The notes beneath the pieces were generated by a model. It saw nothing but the letters and a program-made list of their open reading frames with translations. It was not told the origin of the DNA and did not search any database. Made by a program: the position numbers and the translations under genes. A stretch of DNA of 5,161 nucleotides from Candidatus Dadabacteria bacterium (GTDB taxonomy: Bacteria; Desulfobacterota_D; UBA1144; Nemesobacterales; UBA2774), in contig QIHJ01000235.1 of NCBI GenBank assembly GCA_003229065.1, positions 1 to 5,161 of the forward strand, written 5' to 3'. This document shows, in pieces, positions 1-5,161 of this stretch (position 1 is its first letter; each line of letters starts with the position of its first letter).

Positions 1-1884
1 TTCAGGAACCTGCTGCGGGAGCTCGGCGACACTGATGAAGCTGAGCCTGAAAGTACAGGGGCAGACACCGTTCCCTACGACAATTACCGGATTGTTTTAA
101 CCAAGTCGGATCTTAAAAATGTGGTATCGAGGGTCAAAGAGGAAGGTGTTCTCTCAATTGACCTCGAAACCACTTCGCCCGAGCCCATGCTGGCCCATAT
201 TGTGGGGTTTGTGCTCTCGCCTGCTCCGCACGAGGCCTATTACGTCCCGGTTGCGCACCGTGCTCTCAATGATGCTTCGACAAAGCAGCTCGATCTCCCT
301 TATGTGATAAGTGCTCTAAAGCCCGTAATAGAGGATGAGAAAATAAAGAAAATAGGGCAGAACCTTAAATACGAGCTCGTAGTGCTCGAGCGCAGCGGCA
401 TCACCCTGCGCGGTATATCGTTTGACACGATGATAGCCGCACACATGATAGATTCCTCGAGGTTAAGCTACAGCCTTGACGAGCTCTCCAAACTCTATCT
501 CGAGTACAGAATGATAAGCTACAAGGATGTAACCGGTACCGGAAAGTCCAAGATAGGTTTTGACGAGGTCGAGCTTGAAGCAGCCAGGGACTATGCATGT
601 GAAGACTCGGACGTGGCATTTATACTCAGCCAGCTGCTTGCGCCCAAGCTTGAAGAATACGGTCTGACAGAGGTGTTCACCGATACCGAGCTCCGCTTCA
701 TACAAGTGCTGGCACGTATCGAGATAAACGGTGTCAGGATCGATGCCTCCAAGCTCGGGGAATTGTCAAAAGAGTTTAGCGGCCTGCTTAAGGAAATTGA
801 AAAGGACATATACTCGGAAGTCGGGCACGAATTTAACCTGAATTCCCCTCTTCAACTTAGAGAAGTTTTGTTCGAAAAACTGGACTTGCCTAAAAAGAAG
901 CTGACCAAGACCGGAGAGCCTTCAACTGATGTAGAGGTGCTTACGGATTTAAGCAAATTCCATCCCGTTCCTGAAAAAGTCCTCGTGCACAGGACTCTGG
1001 CAAAGCTCAAATCCACTTATGTAGACACTCTTCCAAAACTCATTAATCCCGAGACAGGCAGGATACACACCTCCTTCAATCCCGTGGGCTCTTCCACCGG
1101 CAGGCTTTCATCTAGCGATCCAAATCTCCAGAACATCCCGATCAAGACCGCCCGGGGCAGACGTATCCGGGAGGCATTTGTTCCCGAAGAGGGGTTCATT
1201 CTACTCTCAGCCGATTATTCTCAAATCGAGCTCAGGCTCCTTGCCCACTTCTCGGGTGACGACAATCTTACAAAAGCGTTTATAAACGGAAGCGACATTC
1301 ATAACCGCACGGCTTCTGAAATATTCGGAGTGTCCGAGGACCTGGTAACTCCCGATATGAGAAGACTCGCCAAGAACATAAATTTCGGCATCATATACGG
1401 CATCAGCGCGTTCGGTCTCGCAAAACAGCTCGGCACCTCTGTGTCTATTGCAAAAAGTTACATCGATGAATATTTCAAGCGGTACGGTAAGGTCAGGGAA
1501 TACATAGATCAGTCAGTCGCCGCAGCCCAGAGCCGTGGTTTTGCCGAGACGATTCTCGGGCGCAGGCGCTACATCCCCGAGCTTCTCTCCGGTGACAGGA
1601 GCAGGAGAGGGTTCGGCGAGCGGGCTGCTATGAATACTCCTATCCAGGGCTCGGCCGCTGATATTATCAACATAGCTATGATCAGGATTCACGATAAGTT
1701 AAAGGCCGGTTTCAAGTCCCGTATGATTCTCCAGGTCCATGACGAGCTCCTCTTTGAGGTCAAACAAGACGAAATGGCAGAGCTTAGCCTTATGGTAAAG
1801 AGCGAAATGGAGGAGGCTTTCGATCTAAGCGTCCCGATAAAAGTAGACATCGGCACAGGAATCAACTGGGCACAAGCCCACTGA
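1..1884 (+). CDS. polA: DNA polymerase I, C-terminal 627 residues (5' end outside the window)
   Basis: This is the family A replicative-repair polymerase that fills gaps and replaces Okazaki primers. The frame is open from base 1, so the GTG at 121 is internal. Residues 1-10 (FRNLLRELGD) resemble the end of the 5'-nuclease domain. Fragment numbering runs almost exactly 300 below E. coli Pol I, implying a full length near 927 residues. The 3'-5' exonuclease has Exo I DLET (D54, E56), Exo II GQNLKYE (118-125 region) and Exo III YACED (Y198, D202). The polymerase has STGRLSSSDPNLQNIP, motif A DYSQIELR (D405, E410), motif B RRLAKNINFGIIYG (R454, K458, F462, Y466) and motif C HDE (H580, D581). It ends INWAQAH, typical of the family. 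All polymerase catalytic residues are present. One oddity is that the Exo II metal ligand, Asp424 in E. coli, is Glu125 here. F462 matches the E. coli Phe at the ddNTP-discriminating site. Identification is very secure. Confidence 0.98.
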   Translation, partial: FRNLLRELGDTDEAEPESTGADTVPYDNYRIVLTKSDLKNVVSRVKEEGVLSIDLETTSPEPMLAHIVGFVLSPAPHEAYYVPVAHRALNDASTKQLDLPYVISALKPVIEDEKIKKIGQNLKYELVVLERSGITLRGISFDTMIAAHMIDSSRLSYSLDELSKLYLEYRMISYKDVTGTGKSKIGFDEVELEAARDYACEDSDVAFILSQLLAPKLEEYGLTEVFTDTELRFIQVLARIEINGVRIDASKLGELSKEFSGLLKEIEKDIYSEVGHEFNLNSPLQLREVLFEKLDLPKKKLTKTGEPSTDVEVLTDLSKFHPVPEKVLVHRTLAKLKSTYVDTLPKLINPETGRIHTSFNPVGSSTGRLSSSDPNLQNIPIKTARGRRIREAFVPEEGFILLSADYSQIELRLLAHFSGDDNLTKAFINGSDIHNRTASEIFGVSEDLVTPDMRRLAKNINFGIIYGISAFGLAKQLGTSVSIAKSYIDEYFKRYGKVREYIDQSVAAAQSRGFAETILGRRRYIPELLSGDRSRRGFGERAAMNTPIQGSAADIINIAMIRIHDKLKAGFKSRMILQVHDELLFEVKQDEMAELSLMVKSEMEEAFDLSVPIKVDIGTGINWAQAH

Positions 1885-1933
1885 GATAAAAACCTCGCTT
1901 GTACAATACCCTTCCTCCAGTATCGTCCCCCCC

Positions 1934-2806
1934 TTACGGTACTACCAGCGTGCAGCCGTCAGGGTCCACAACCGATGTCCCGCTCTGGTTGATCGCGTTC
2001 TTTGCTCCCGATATAGTGCACAGGTTCTGCGGATCTACTGTAACGTTTGCCGCCCCCGAAGCCCGTATGCCGTTCTCTTTGGTTGATGTGATGAATATAT
2101 TATTGTCTATGGGGTTATTAGACATCGATAACCTTACTACCGTATTGTCTTTGGCTTTTATTCCGTCATTTTTCGCTATCAGGTTTATATCGAAGAGCGC
2201 TTCCAGGATAACAAGCCCGAAGCTTTCAGCCGATATTCCCTCGCTGCAGTCGATTAGTGAAATACTTTCGGCGGTGATTTCTATCCTGCTTTCCCCGTTT
2301 GCCTGAATACACTTCCTGCCGTTTCCGTCGATCCGGAATATAGCCTCTGTCTCGTTAAATATAAGCTCATCGAATCTCGACAGATTAAGGCGCTTTTGCT
2401 CGACAGTCCAGCCCGTAATTGTCAGGCTCGGAACGAACGTATCTATCACCAGATCTAAATCCACTTCGCTGTCTCTTGTTACGGTTATAAATCTCGATAT
2501 CGTGATATCCGGGAGCTCAAATTCAATCTCAACCAACACAGCTTCATCGCCCAGCTTGAACTTCAGTTTGAATTCCCCGGCCGAATTGGTGTTATCCCTG
2601 TCCTTTCGGTTTCCATTCTCGAATACAGTGACCCTGATGTCAGCTACCGATCCGCCTATGACATCTTCAACCAAGCCGTTAATGGTTACCCTCTTGCTGC
2701 CGCCACCGCCACCGCTCGACCCGCATCCGGGTATCCCGTAAGATGCGTAAGATACGGCTAAAAGCAACACTAAAAGAAATGGTTTGTTGTTTAGAATTTT
2801 TACCAT
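1934..2806 (-). CDS. Probable secreted lipoprotein: beta-sandwich domain plus beta-helix-like C-terminus
   Basis: The 290-residue protein has an N-terminal hydrophobic segment (residues 9-22), then IPGC with Cys28 and a flexible GSSGGGGGS linker. This fits a signal peptidase II lipoprotein, although Pro at -2 is unusual for a lipobox. Residues about 40-121 (VTINGLVEDVIGGSVADIRV, then NSAGEFKLKF) resemble a carboxypeptidase-regulatory-like or Ig-type beta-sandwich, often used for surface attachment. Residues about 163-290 contain repeated rungs of the form xGIxA-x4-VxV starting at I167, I191, I216, I247 and I272, which suggests a short right-handed beta-helix. Four Cys (166, 187, 263, 285) could form disulfides outside the cytoplasm. 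An upstream ATG at 2845 is open in frame, but the strong AGGAGG lies inside that extension and points to the ATG at 2806. The gene converges on polA with a 49-bp gap. No enzymatic motif is visible, so the function is unknown. Confidence 0.85.
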   Translation of the reverse strand: MVKILNNKPFLLVLLLAVSYASYGIPGCGSSGGGGGSKRVTINGLVEDVIGGSVADIRVTVFENGNRKDRDNTNSAGEFKLKFKLGDEAVLVEIEFELPDITISRFITVTRDSEVDLDLVIDTFVPSLTITGWTVEQKRLNLSRFDELIFNETEAIFRIDGNGRKCIQANGESRIEITAESISLIDCSEGISAESFGLVILEALFDINLIAKNDGIKAKDNTVVRLSMSNNPIDNNIFITSTKENGIRASGAANVTVDPQNLCTISGAKNAINQSGTSVVDPDGCTLVVP

Positions 2807-2810
2807 CATA

Positions 2811-2817
2811 TCCTCCT
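2811..2817 (-). promoter_or_regulatory. Ribosome binding site deciding the lipoprotein start
   Basis: Read on the minus strand, this is AGGAGGA. Its GGAGG core is only 2 nt from the ATG at 2809 but 5 nt from the ATG at 2806, so the second of the two tandem ATGs is the better start. It also rules against the ATG at 2845, which lies upstream of it. Confidence 0.8.
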
Positions 2818-2823
2818 GCAGAT

Positions 2824-2846
2824 ATTGATTACCGGACAGTATCAAT
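2824..2846. repeat. Inverted repeat next to the lipoprotein RBS (operator- or hairpin-like)
   Basis: ATTGAT (2824-2829) and ATCAAT (2841-2846) form a 6-bp perfect inverted repeat with an 11-nt centre, ending 7 nt upstream of the ribosome binding site on the minus strand. It could be a repressor site or a 5'-UTR hairpin, but an AT-rich 6-bp pair may occur by chance. Confidence 0.3.
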
Positions 2847-2910
2847 CTTGGTGATAATACAAATATTCACTCTCTCAACATACATAATAACTGACAACAG
2901 AATATTTTTA

Positions 2911-2947
2911 TATAGGCTATAGAGTCTCTTAGAGTCTATAGCCTATA
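2911..2947. repeat. 13-bp perfect inverted repeat (hairpin) between the barrel and lipoprotein genes
   Basis: TATAGGCTATAGA (2911-2923) is the exact reverse complement of 2935-2947, with 11 nt between. The spacer continues the fold with CTC/GAG around TTA, leaving a 2-nt bulge. The same stretch contains a direct repeat TAGAGTCT. It sits 28 bp after the barrel stop codon on the minus strand, where a terminator would be expected. However, the stem is AT-rich and is followed by TAAAAATATT rather than a U-run, so intrinsic termination is uncertain. Alternatives are an mRNA 3'-end stabiliser, a protein-binding palindrome, or a small repeat family. Confidence 0.8.
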
Positions 2948-2974
2948 ATGGTTATTTTATAAAATGTCTGAAGG

Positions 2975-4051
2975 CTAGAACTTCCATGCATACTGCCAAC
3001 CGAGCCACAGCACCCAGTCCGATTCAAGCTGAGGGCCGTCCAGGTCCTGGAATACCGGGAACCCGAATTCGACCGCAATTCTCTGTCCTTTTATAAAACT
3101 CGGTCCTTCGGGGACATAGAAGTTTAGTCCGAAGAGCATATCCAGCCTGTCGCCGCCCCTTAGGTTAGGGTCCGCGGTAGGCACCACAGCCGGGTTCAAA
3201 GCCGGGTCCTCGCCGTCTATATTCCCCCAGGACGACCAATCGAGTCTGTAAGAGGTGCTTACCCAGTTAAACCAGTCCCAGGCGCCCCAGGCCGTTGCGT
3301 CAAATTGGTCTCCGAGAGAATAATCCCGGTCGTTATCCCCGAGCCTGATAACGCCCGATACCTGCGAGCCCCAGGATAGCGTTTTATATTGTCCCAGGTA
3401 TGTAATTCCCGGCAGCAGGTCGAAGGTTCCCGAGCCGAGCTGCATAGGATAGGGCAGCTGCTGATTCGGTCCCGCAGGGGTGGCGTCTTTTTTATCGATC
3501 GATCCCGTAGGGAAGCTCATCCCGGCGTTTATATGCACCCTCTGGCTGTAATTGTCGAATATCTTGATGAGGCCCGTAAACTTTATATCTCCTAGCCCTT
3601 CCGCTTCCGTCTTAAAGCGTGTTCCCATACGCGTCAGGTGGTTCATCTCTTTCTTTACGTAAGGGACCATTCCCATGAACGTAATATAACTGGTAGGGGC
3701 GAACATCAGTCCGAACATATGCATCTGCGTCTGCATGTCCGTAGGCGTGACCATAAAGTCCTCCAGCACCCTCTGGTTACTCACCCGGTTTGTTCCTATA
3801 CGGTTCCCGCCCATATCCATCAGCATGAAGCGGTAAGAGAGCATAAATTCACCCGTGTTGTGAGTATGGTCCCCCATCACTCCGATAGGTGCGTGCCCGT
3901 CAGGCCTTCCGCCGCTCCATTTTTGGTCAAAAGTCTGAGTGCTCCGGCTCCAGGTCTGGGCGCTTGAGATCGTAGTAAAAATCATCAGTAATAGCGTTGT
4001 TACAACCGCGAATTTCACGGCTAATCCGCTGGAATTATAAAGATATTTCAT
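2975..4051 (-). CDS. Outer-membrane beta-barrel protein, Phenol_MetA_deg-like 'transporter' family
   Basis: The 358-residue precursor has a Sec signal peptide (residues 1-31, probable cleavage SSA|QTW) and ends in WQYAWKF. The terminal Phe is the usual signal for insertion by the BAM machinery. The mature part alternates amphipathic strands with Gly/Asn/Asp turns. Landmarks are APIGVMGDHTHNTGEF (54-69), EGLGDIKF (151-158), FPTGSID (180-186) and LGSGTFDLLPG (205-215). The GLGD, PTG and LGSGT motifs match what I know of the Phenol_MetA_deg-type outer-membrane 'transporter' family. The N-terminal half is unusually rich in Met and His (M76-x-M78-x-M80, M110-H-M112, M126-x-M128), suggesting a metal-linked role, but this is inference. 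The ATG at 4051 has GGGAGG 5 nt upstream. The substrate cannot be read from the sequence. Confidence 0.9.
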   Translation of the reverse strand: MKYLYNSSGLAVKFAVVTTLLLMIFTTISSAQTWSRSTQTFDQKWSGGRPDGHAPIGVMGDHTHNTGEFMLSYRFMLMDMGGNRIGTNRVSNQRVLEDFMVTPTDMQTQMHMFGLMFAPTSYITFMGMVPYVKKEMNHLTRMGTRFKTEAEGLGDIKFTGLIKIFDNYSQRVHINAGMSFPTGSIDKKDATPAGPNQQLPYPMQLGSGTFDLLPGITYLGQYKTLSWGSQVSGVIRLGDNDRDYSLGDQFDATAWGAWDWFNWVSTSYRLDWSSWGNIDGEDPALNPAVVPTADPNLRGGDRLDMLFGLNFYVPEGPSFIKGQRIAVEFGFPVFQDLDGPQLESDWVLWLGWQYAWKF

Positions 4052-4056
4052 TATTT

Positions 4057-4062
4057 CCTCCC
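4057..4062 (-). promoter_or_regulatory. Ribosome binding site of the outer-membrane barrel gene
   Basis: Read on the minus strand, this is GGGAGG followed by AAATA and the ATG at 4051. The strength and spacing fix this start, and no other in-frame start nearby has a comparable site. Confidence 0.8.
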
Positions 4063-4071
4063 AATAATATC

Positions 4072-4197
4072 TTATTCTCCACTTTCGTCCGATATGAATC
4101 TCTCAGGGGAACGCGCAGCAAATTTTCTCATAATTTCAGTGAGAATTGGTATCCGTCTATAGTCTATAATCCCCCGGATAATCGGGTGAAAGGGCAT
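4072..4197 (-). CDS. Possible small ORF, 41 residues, upstream of the barrel gene (doubtful)
   Basis: This minus-strand frame starts at the ATG at 4197 (MPFHPIIRGIIDYRRIPI...) and ends with TAA at 4074-4072, 20 nt before the barrel start codon. The frame is open further upstream, back to a TAA at 4288-4290. The product would be basic with no membrane segment (it includes RRIPILTEIMRKFAARSPERF-type sequence). Only a poor ribosome site (GGGG, 3 nt from the ATG) precedes it, and I recognise no family. It could be a short leader peptide, the tail of a decayed gene, or chance. Same-strand placement just ahead of the barrel gene is the only positional support. Confidence 0.18.
   Translation of the reverse strand: MPFHPIIRGIIDYRRIPILTEIMRKFAARSPERFISDESGE
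4155..4170. repeat. Second copy of a 16-bp motif shared with the 2911-2947 palindrome
   Basis: GTCTATAGTCTATAAT here differs at one position from GTCTATAGCCTATAAT at 2934-2949. On the minus strand both lie upstream of an envelope-protein start codon: 104 nt before the barrel start at 4051 and 128 nt before the lipoprotein start at 2806. It could be a shared regulator site or promoter part; on the plus strand each copy also contains a TATAAT hexamer. Low complexity makes coincidence possible. Confidence 0.4.
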
Positions 4198-4247
4198 AGT
4201 CCCCGAATAATAATTTTTCGAGGTTTTTATGGATAGTAATTTCCTTC

Positions 4248-4637
4248 TTAAGATAAAAGGGAGGGAGGAGACCTGATCGGCAGGTTCTTATATAATTTCT
4301 CAGTATAAGTGATTTCTGTAAGTACAGCTAAATAACTTGCATACTTTTCCGGGCTCAAAAGGGCAGTCTGTGTCGTAAGGGCGCTATAAGCTCTTGGGTT
4401 GCAGCAGCTATAGCAAAAGCAGTGCTTCTCCGAGCCGCCCTCTTCCTCTGTGTCTATAAGAAATTGAACTATCAGAGTGACAGTCTTCATGCCCTCATGT
4501 GAGGGGCAATTCTTCACGGAGTAAGATTTGGATTCCGCTCTTGGGGGGCTGTAGCGCTGCGACGAGTATAGTATGAAATTTATCGAAATCGCGGCTATGA
4601 AGGTATATAGTAAAAATCTTCTTATATGAGTCCCCAT
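4248..4637 (-). CDS. Hypothetical small exported Cys-rich protein
   Basis: This 129-residue product belongs to no family I recognise. Residues 5-26 are two Arg followed by a hydrophobic stretch (FLLYTFIAAISINFILY), consistent with a signal anchor or signal peptide, so the rest would face the periplasm. The body carries C44, then a tight cluster H72-C73-x-C75-x2-C78-C79, which could bind a metal or form disulfides. After it come a Ser/Thr/Ala/Leu stretch, a Tyr-rich helix-like segment (95-118) and a Pro/Ser tail. The codon mix resembles the flanking genes. Against it, there is no Shine-Dalgarno sequence before the ATG at 4637, and an in-frame TGA upstream leaves no alternative start with one. 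It shares strand with the barrel gene but is separated by 196 bp, so an operon is not shown. Confidence 0.5.
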   Translation of the reverse strand: MGTHIRRFLLYTFIAAISINFILYSSQRYSPPRAESKSYSVKNCPSHEGMKTVTLIVQFLIDTEEEGGSEKHCFCYSCCNPRAYSALTTQTALLSPEKYASYLAVLTEITYTEKLYKNLPIRSPPSLLS

Positions 4638-4713
4638 CAGACTGTCTAATACACTAAACTTTATATATCATAGTATCAAGTAATAGGTCTTCATAAACTG
4701 CTACCCATTTACA

Positions 4714-4745
4714 GCCGTCATTGCGAGCGAAGCGAAGCAATCCCC
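4714..4745. repeat. Dispersed REP-like repeat of the GTCATTGCGAGCGAAGCGAAGCAATC type
   Basis: The segment CGTCATTGCGAGCGAAGCG plus AAGCAATCCCC matches a short repeat I know as common in intergenic regions of many unrelated bacteria. ATTGC (4720-4724) pairs with GCAAT (4737-4741) around a GCGAAGCGAA core. Such elements are non-coding and are usually present in many copies per genome; copy number cannot be seen in this window. Confidence 0.75.
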
Positions 4746-4765
4746 TGAAACTAAGCACTGAAACA

Positions 4766-4807
4766 AACCCCGTTCGTACTGAGCCCAGTCGAAGTATGAA
4801 CGGGGTT
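4766..4807. repeat. Palindromic REP-like element with a 15-bp stem
   Basis: AACCCCGTTCGTACT (4766-4780) pairs with AGTATGAACGGGGTT (4793-4807), 15 pairs including one G-T (G-U in RNA), with loop GAGCCCAGTCGA. It resembles the widespread 'GTTCGTGCTGAGCTTGTCGAAGCATGAACGG' kind of intergenic repeat. It lies 20 bp after the previous element and 91 bp before the plus-strand start codon. On the minus strand the stem is followed by TGTTT, so weak terminator activity is conceivable, but there is no minus-strand gene for it to serve inside the window. Confidence 0.8.
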
Positions 4808-4882
4808 ACTTATACTTACACCTAATAATCCCTTTTAATACCTATCAATATATAGTAGAATAACGACAACCATCTATTCCTT

Positions 4883-4890
4883 AAGGAGGA
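4883..4890 (+). promoter_or_regulatory. Ribosome binding site of the beta-propeller gene
   Basis: AAGGAGGA, a near-perfect Shine-Dalgarno sequence, has its AGGAGG core 9 nt before the ATG at 4899. It supports that start for a gene that is cut by the window edge. Confidence 0.85.
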
Positions 4891-4898
4891 TAGTATCT

Positions 4899-5161
4899 AT
4901 GAGTAGTACAAGTTCAACCTATGTAGGAAGAGTATTAAGCTATTTCGCGGTTGGAATTTTATTACTTTCACTATTCCTTGCCCCTAATCAAACAGCACAG
5001 GCCCAGCAGCTTGTCTGCCCCGTGCGAGCGATTGTGCAGATAACTGATGGAGACCGGGAAAGCAGGAACCCTTCAATAAACGCGGACGGAACACTTGTAG
5101 CTTTTACTTCATTTTCAAACATAAACGGCGGAAACACTGATAATAACAGGGAGATATACCT
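4899..5161 (+). CDS. Secreted TolB/PD40-like beta-propeller protein, N-terminal 87 residues (3' end outside the window)
   Basis: The visible part begins with a Sec signal peptide: a short polar start, Arg11, a hydrophobic core (residues 16-28) and probable cleavage at AQA|QQ (35/36). Mature sequence follows with Q-I-T-D-G and then RNPSINADGTLVAFTS (56-71) and NREIYL at the edge. The pattern of 'NPSINADGTxVAFxS, N-x-GGNTDNNxEIYL' is the classic PD40 (TolB-like WD40) repeat blade, so more blades should follow downstream. Proteins of this form are exported and are thought to act in binding or scaffolding; no enzymatic role can be assigned from one blade. The start is fixed by a strong ribosome binding site. 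It is divergent from the Cys-rich ORF, with two palindromic repeats in the shared upstream region. Confidence 0.88.
   Translation, partial: MSSTSSTYVGRVLSYFAVGILLLSLFLAPNQTAQAQQLVCPVRAIVQITDGDRESRNPSINADGTLVAFTSFSNINGGNTDNNREIY

Larger units (their letters stand above)
4638..4898. other. Non-coding interval between divergent genes
   Basis: This 261-bp gap separates the minus-strand Cys-rich ORF from the plus-strand beta-propeller gene, so it should hold promoters for both directions. It contains the two palindromic repeats listed separately. The AT-rich end (4810-4880) includes TATAGT at 4851-4856, a possible -10 for the plus gene, but no convincing -35 lies at the right distance. I find no tRNA, riboswitch or further ORF in it. 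Confidence 0.6.

Noticed and set aside
121..123. GTG as the start codon of the polymerase gene
   Set aside because: The frame is open to base 1 and the upstream residues fit the end of the PolA 5'-nuclease domain; the GTG is inside the gene.
1885..1933. Terminator between the convergent polA and lipoprotein genes
   Set aside because: No GC-rich stem followed by a T-run is visible on either strand; only a 4-bp ATAC/GTAT pairing could be found.
1899..2306. Plus-strand open frame of 135 codons opposite the lipoprotein gene
   Set aside because: It lies antisense to a protein with a signal sequence, domain pattern and good ribosome site, has no ribosome site of its own, and reads as low-complexity complement.
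2502..2741. Plus-strand frame ending in a proline run
   Set aside because: The proline run is just the complement of the poly-Gly lipoprotein linker.
3638..3967. Plus-strand frame of 109 codons rich in His and Arg
   Set aside because: It is antisense to the barrel gene; the His-rich look is the complement of Met-coding CAT triplets on the other strand.
4201..4228. Plus-strand hairpin CCCCGAA...TTCGAGG followed by TTTTT, terminator-like
   Set aside because: The stem has a C-A mismatch on the plus strand, and no plus-strand gene lies upstream for it to terminate; on the minus strand the pairing is better but no U-run follows.
4714..4807. CRISPR array or attachment site
   Set aside because: There are only two dissimilar palindromic elements, with no regularly spaced direct repeats and no cas or integrase gene.
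1..5161. A multi-gene novel defence, mobile or biosynthetic system
   Set aside because: No nuclease, ATPase, methylase, transposase or biosynthetic enzyme is encoded apart from polA; the remainder are exported proteins without a visible common mechanism.

Overview
This window appears to come from the chromosome of a diderm (Gram-negative-type) bacterium of moderate GC content. The evidence for an outer membrane is a gene for an outer-membrane beta-barrel ending in aromatic-Trp-Lys-Phe, and a probable lipoprotein with a Cys-Gly-Ser-Ser-poly-Gly start. An uncultivated Desulfobacterota- or Dadabacteria-like lineage is possible, but that is only an impression; the sequence does not fix the taxon.

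Layout: bases 1-1884 (+) hold the last 627 codons of polA (DNA polymerase I), with the proofreading and polymerase domains complete and the 5'-nuclease domain lost off the left edge. It converges, across 49 bp with no clear terminator, on a minus-strand series: a probable surface or periplasmic lipoprotein (1934-2806), an outer-membrane barrel of the Phenol_MetA_deg-like 'transporter' type (2975-4051), a doubtful 41-codon ORF (4072-4197) and a small Cys-rich exported protein (4248-4637). A 13-bp perfect inverted repeat lies between the first two, and a near-copy of one of its arms lies upstream of the barrel gene. Bases 4638-4898 are non-coding and carry two REP-like palindromic elements. The right edge holds the start of a secreted TolB/PD40-type beta-propeller protein (4899 onward, +).

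Apart from polA, every confident gene encodes an exported protein, so the minus-strand block looks like an envelope-protein neighbourhood. It is not demonstrably one operon: the lipoprotein and barrel genes are separated by 168 bp containing a strong hairpin, and each has its own good ribosome binding site. No CRISPR, transposase, tRNA, rRNA or defence system was seen. The observations most worth a second look are the Asp-to-Glu change at the PolA Exo II metal-ligand position, the same-face methionine ladders in the barrel protein, the CxCxxCC exported protein, the beta-helix rung periodicity of the lipoprotein, and the shared 16-bp motif upstream of two envelope genes.
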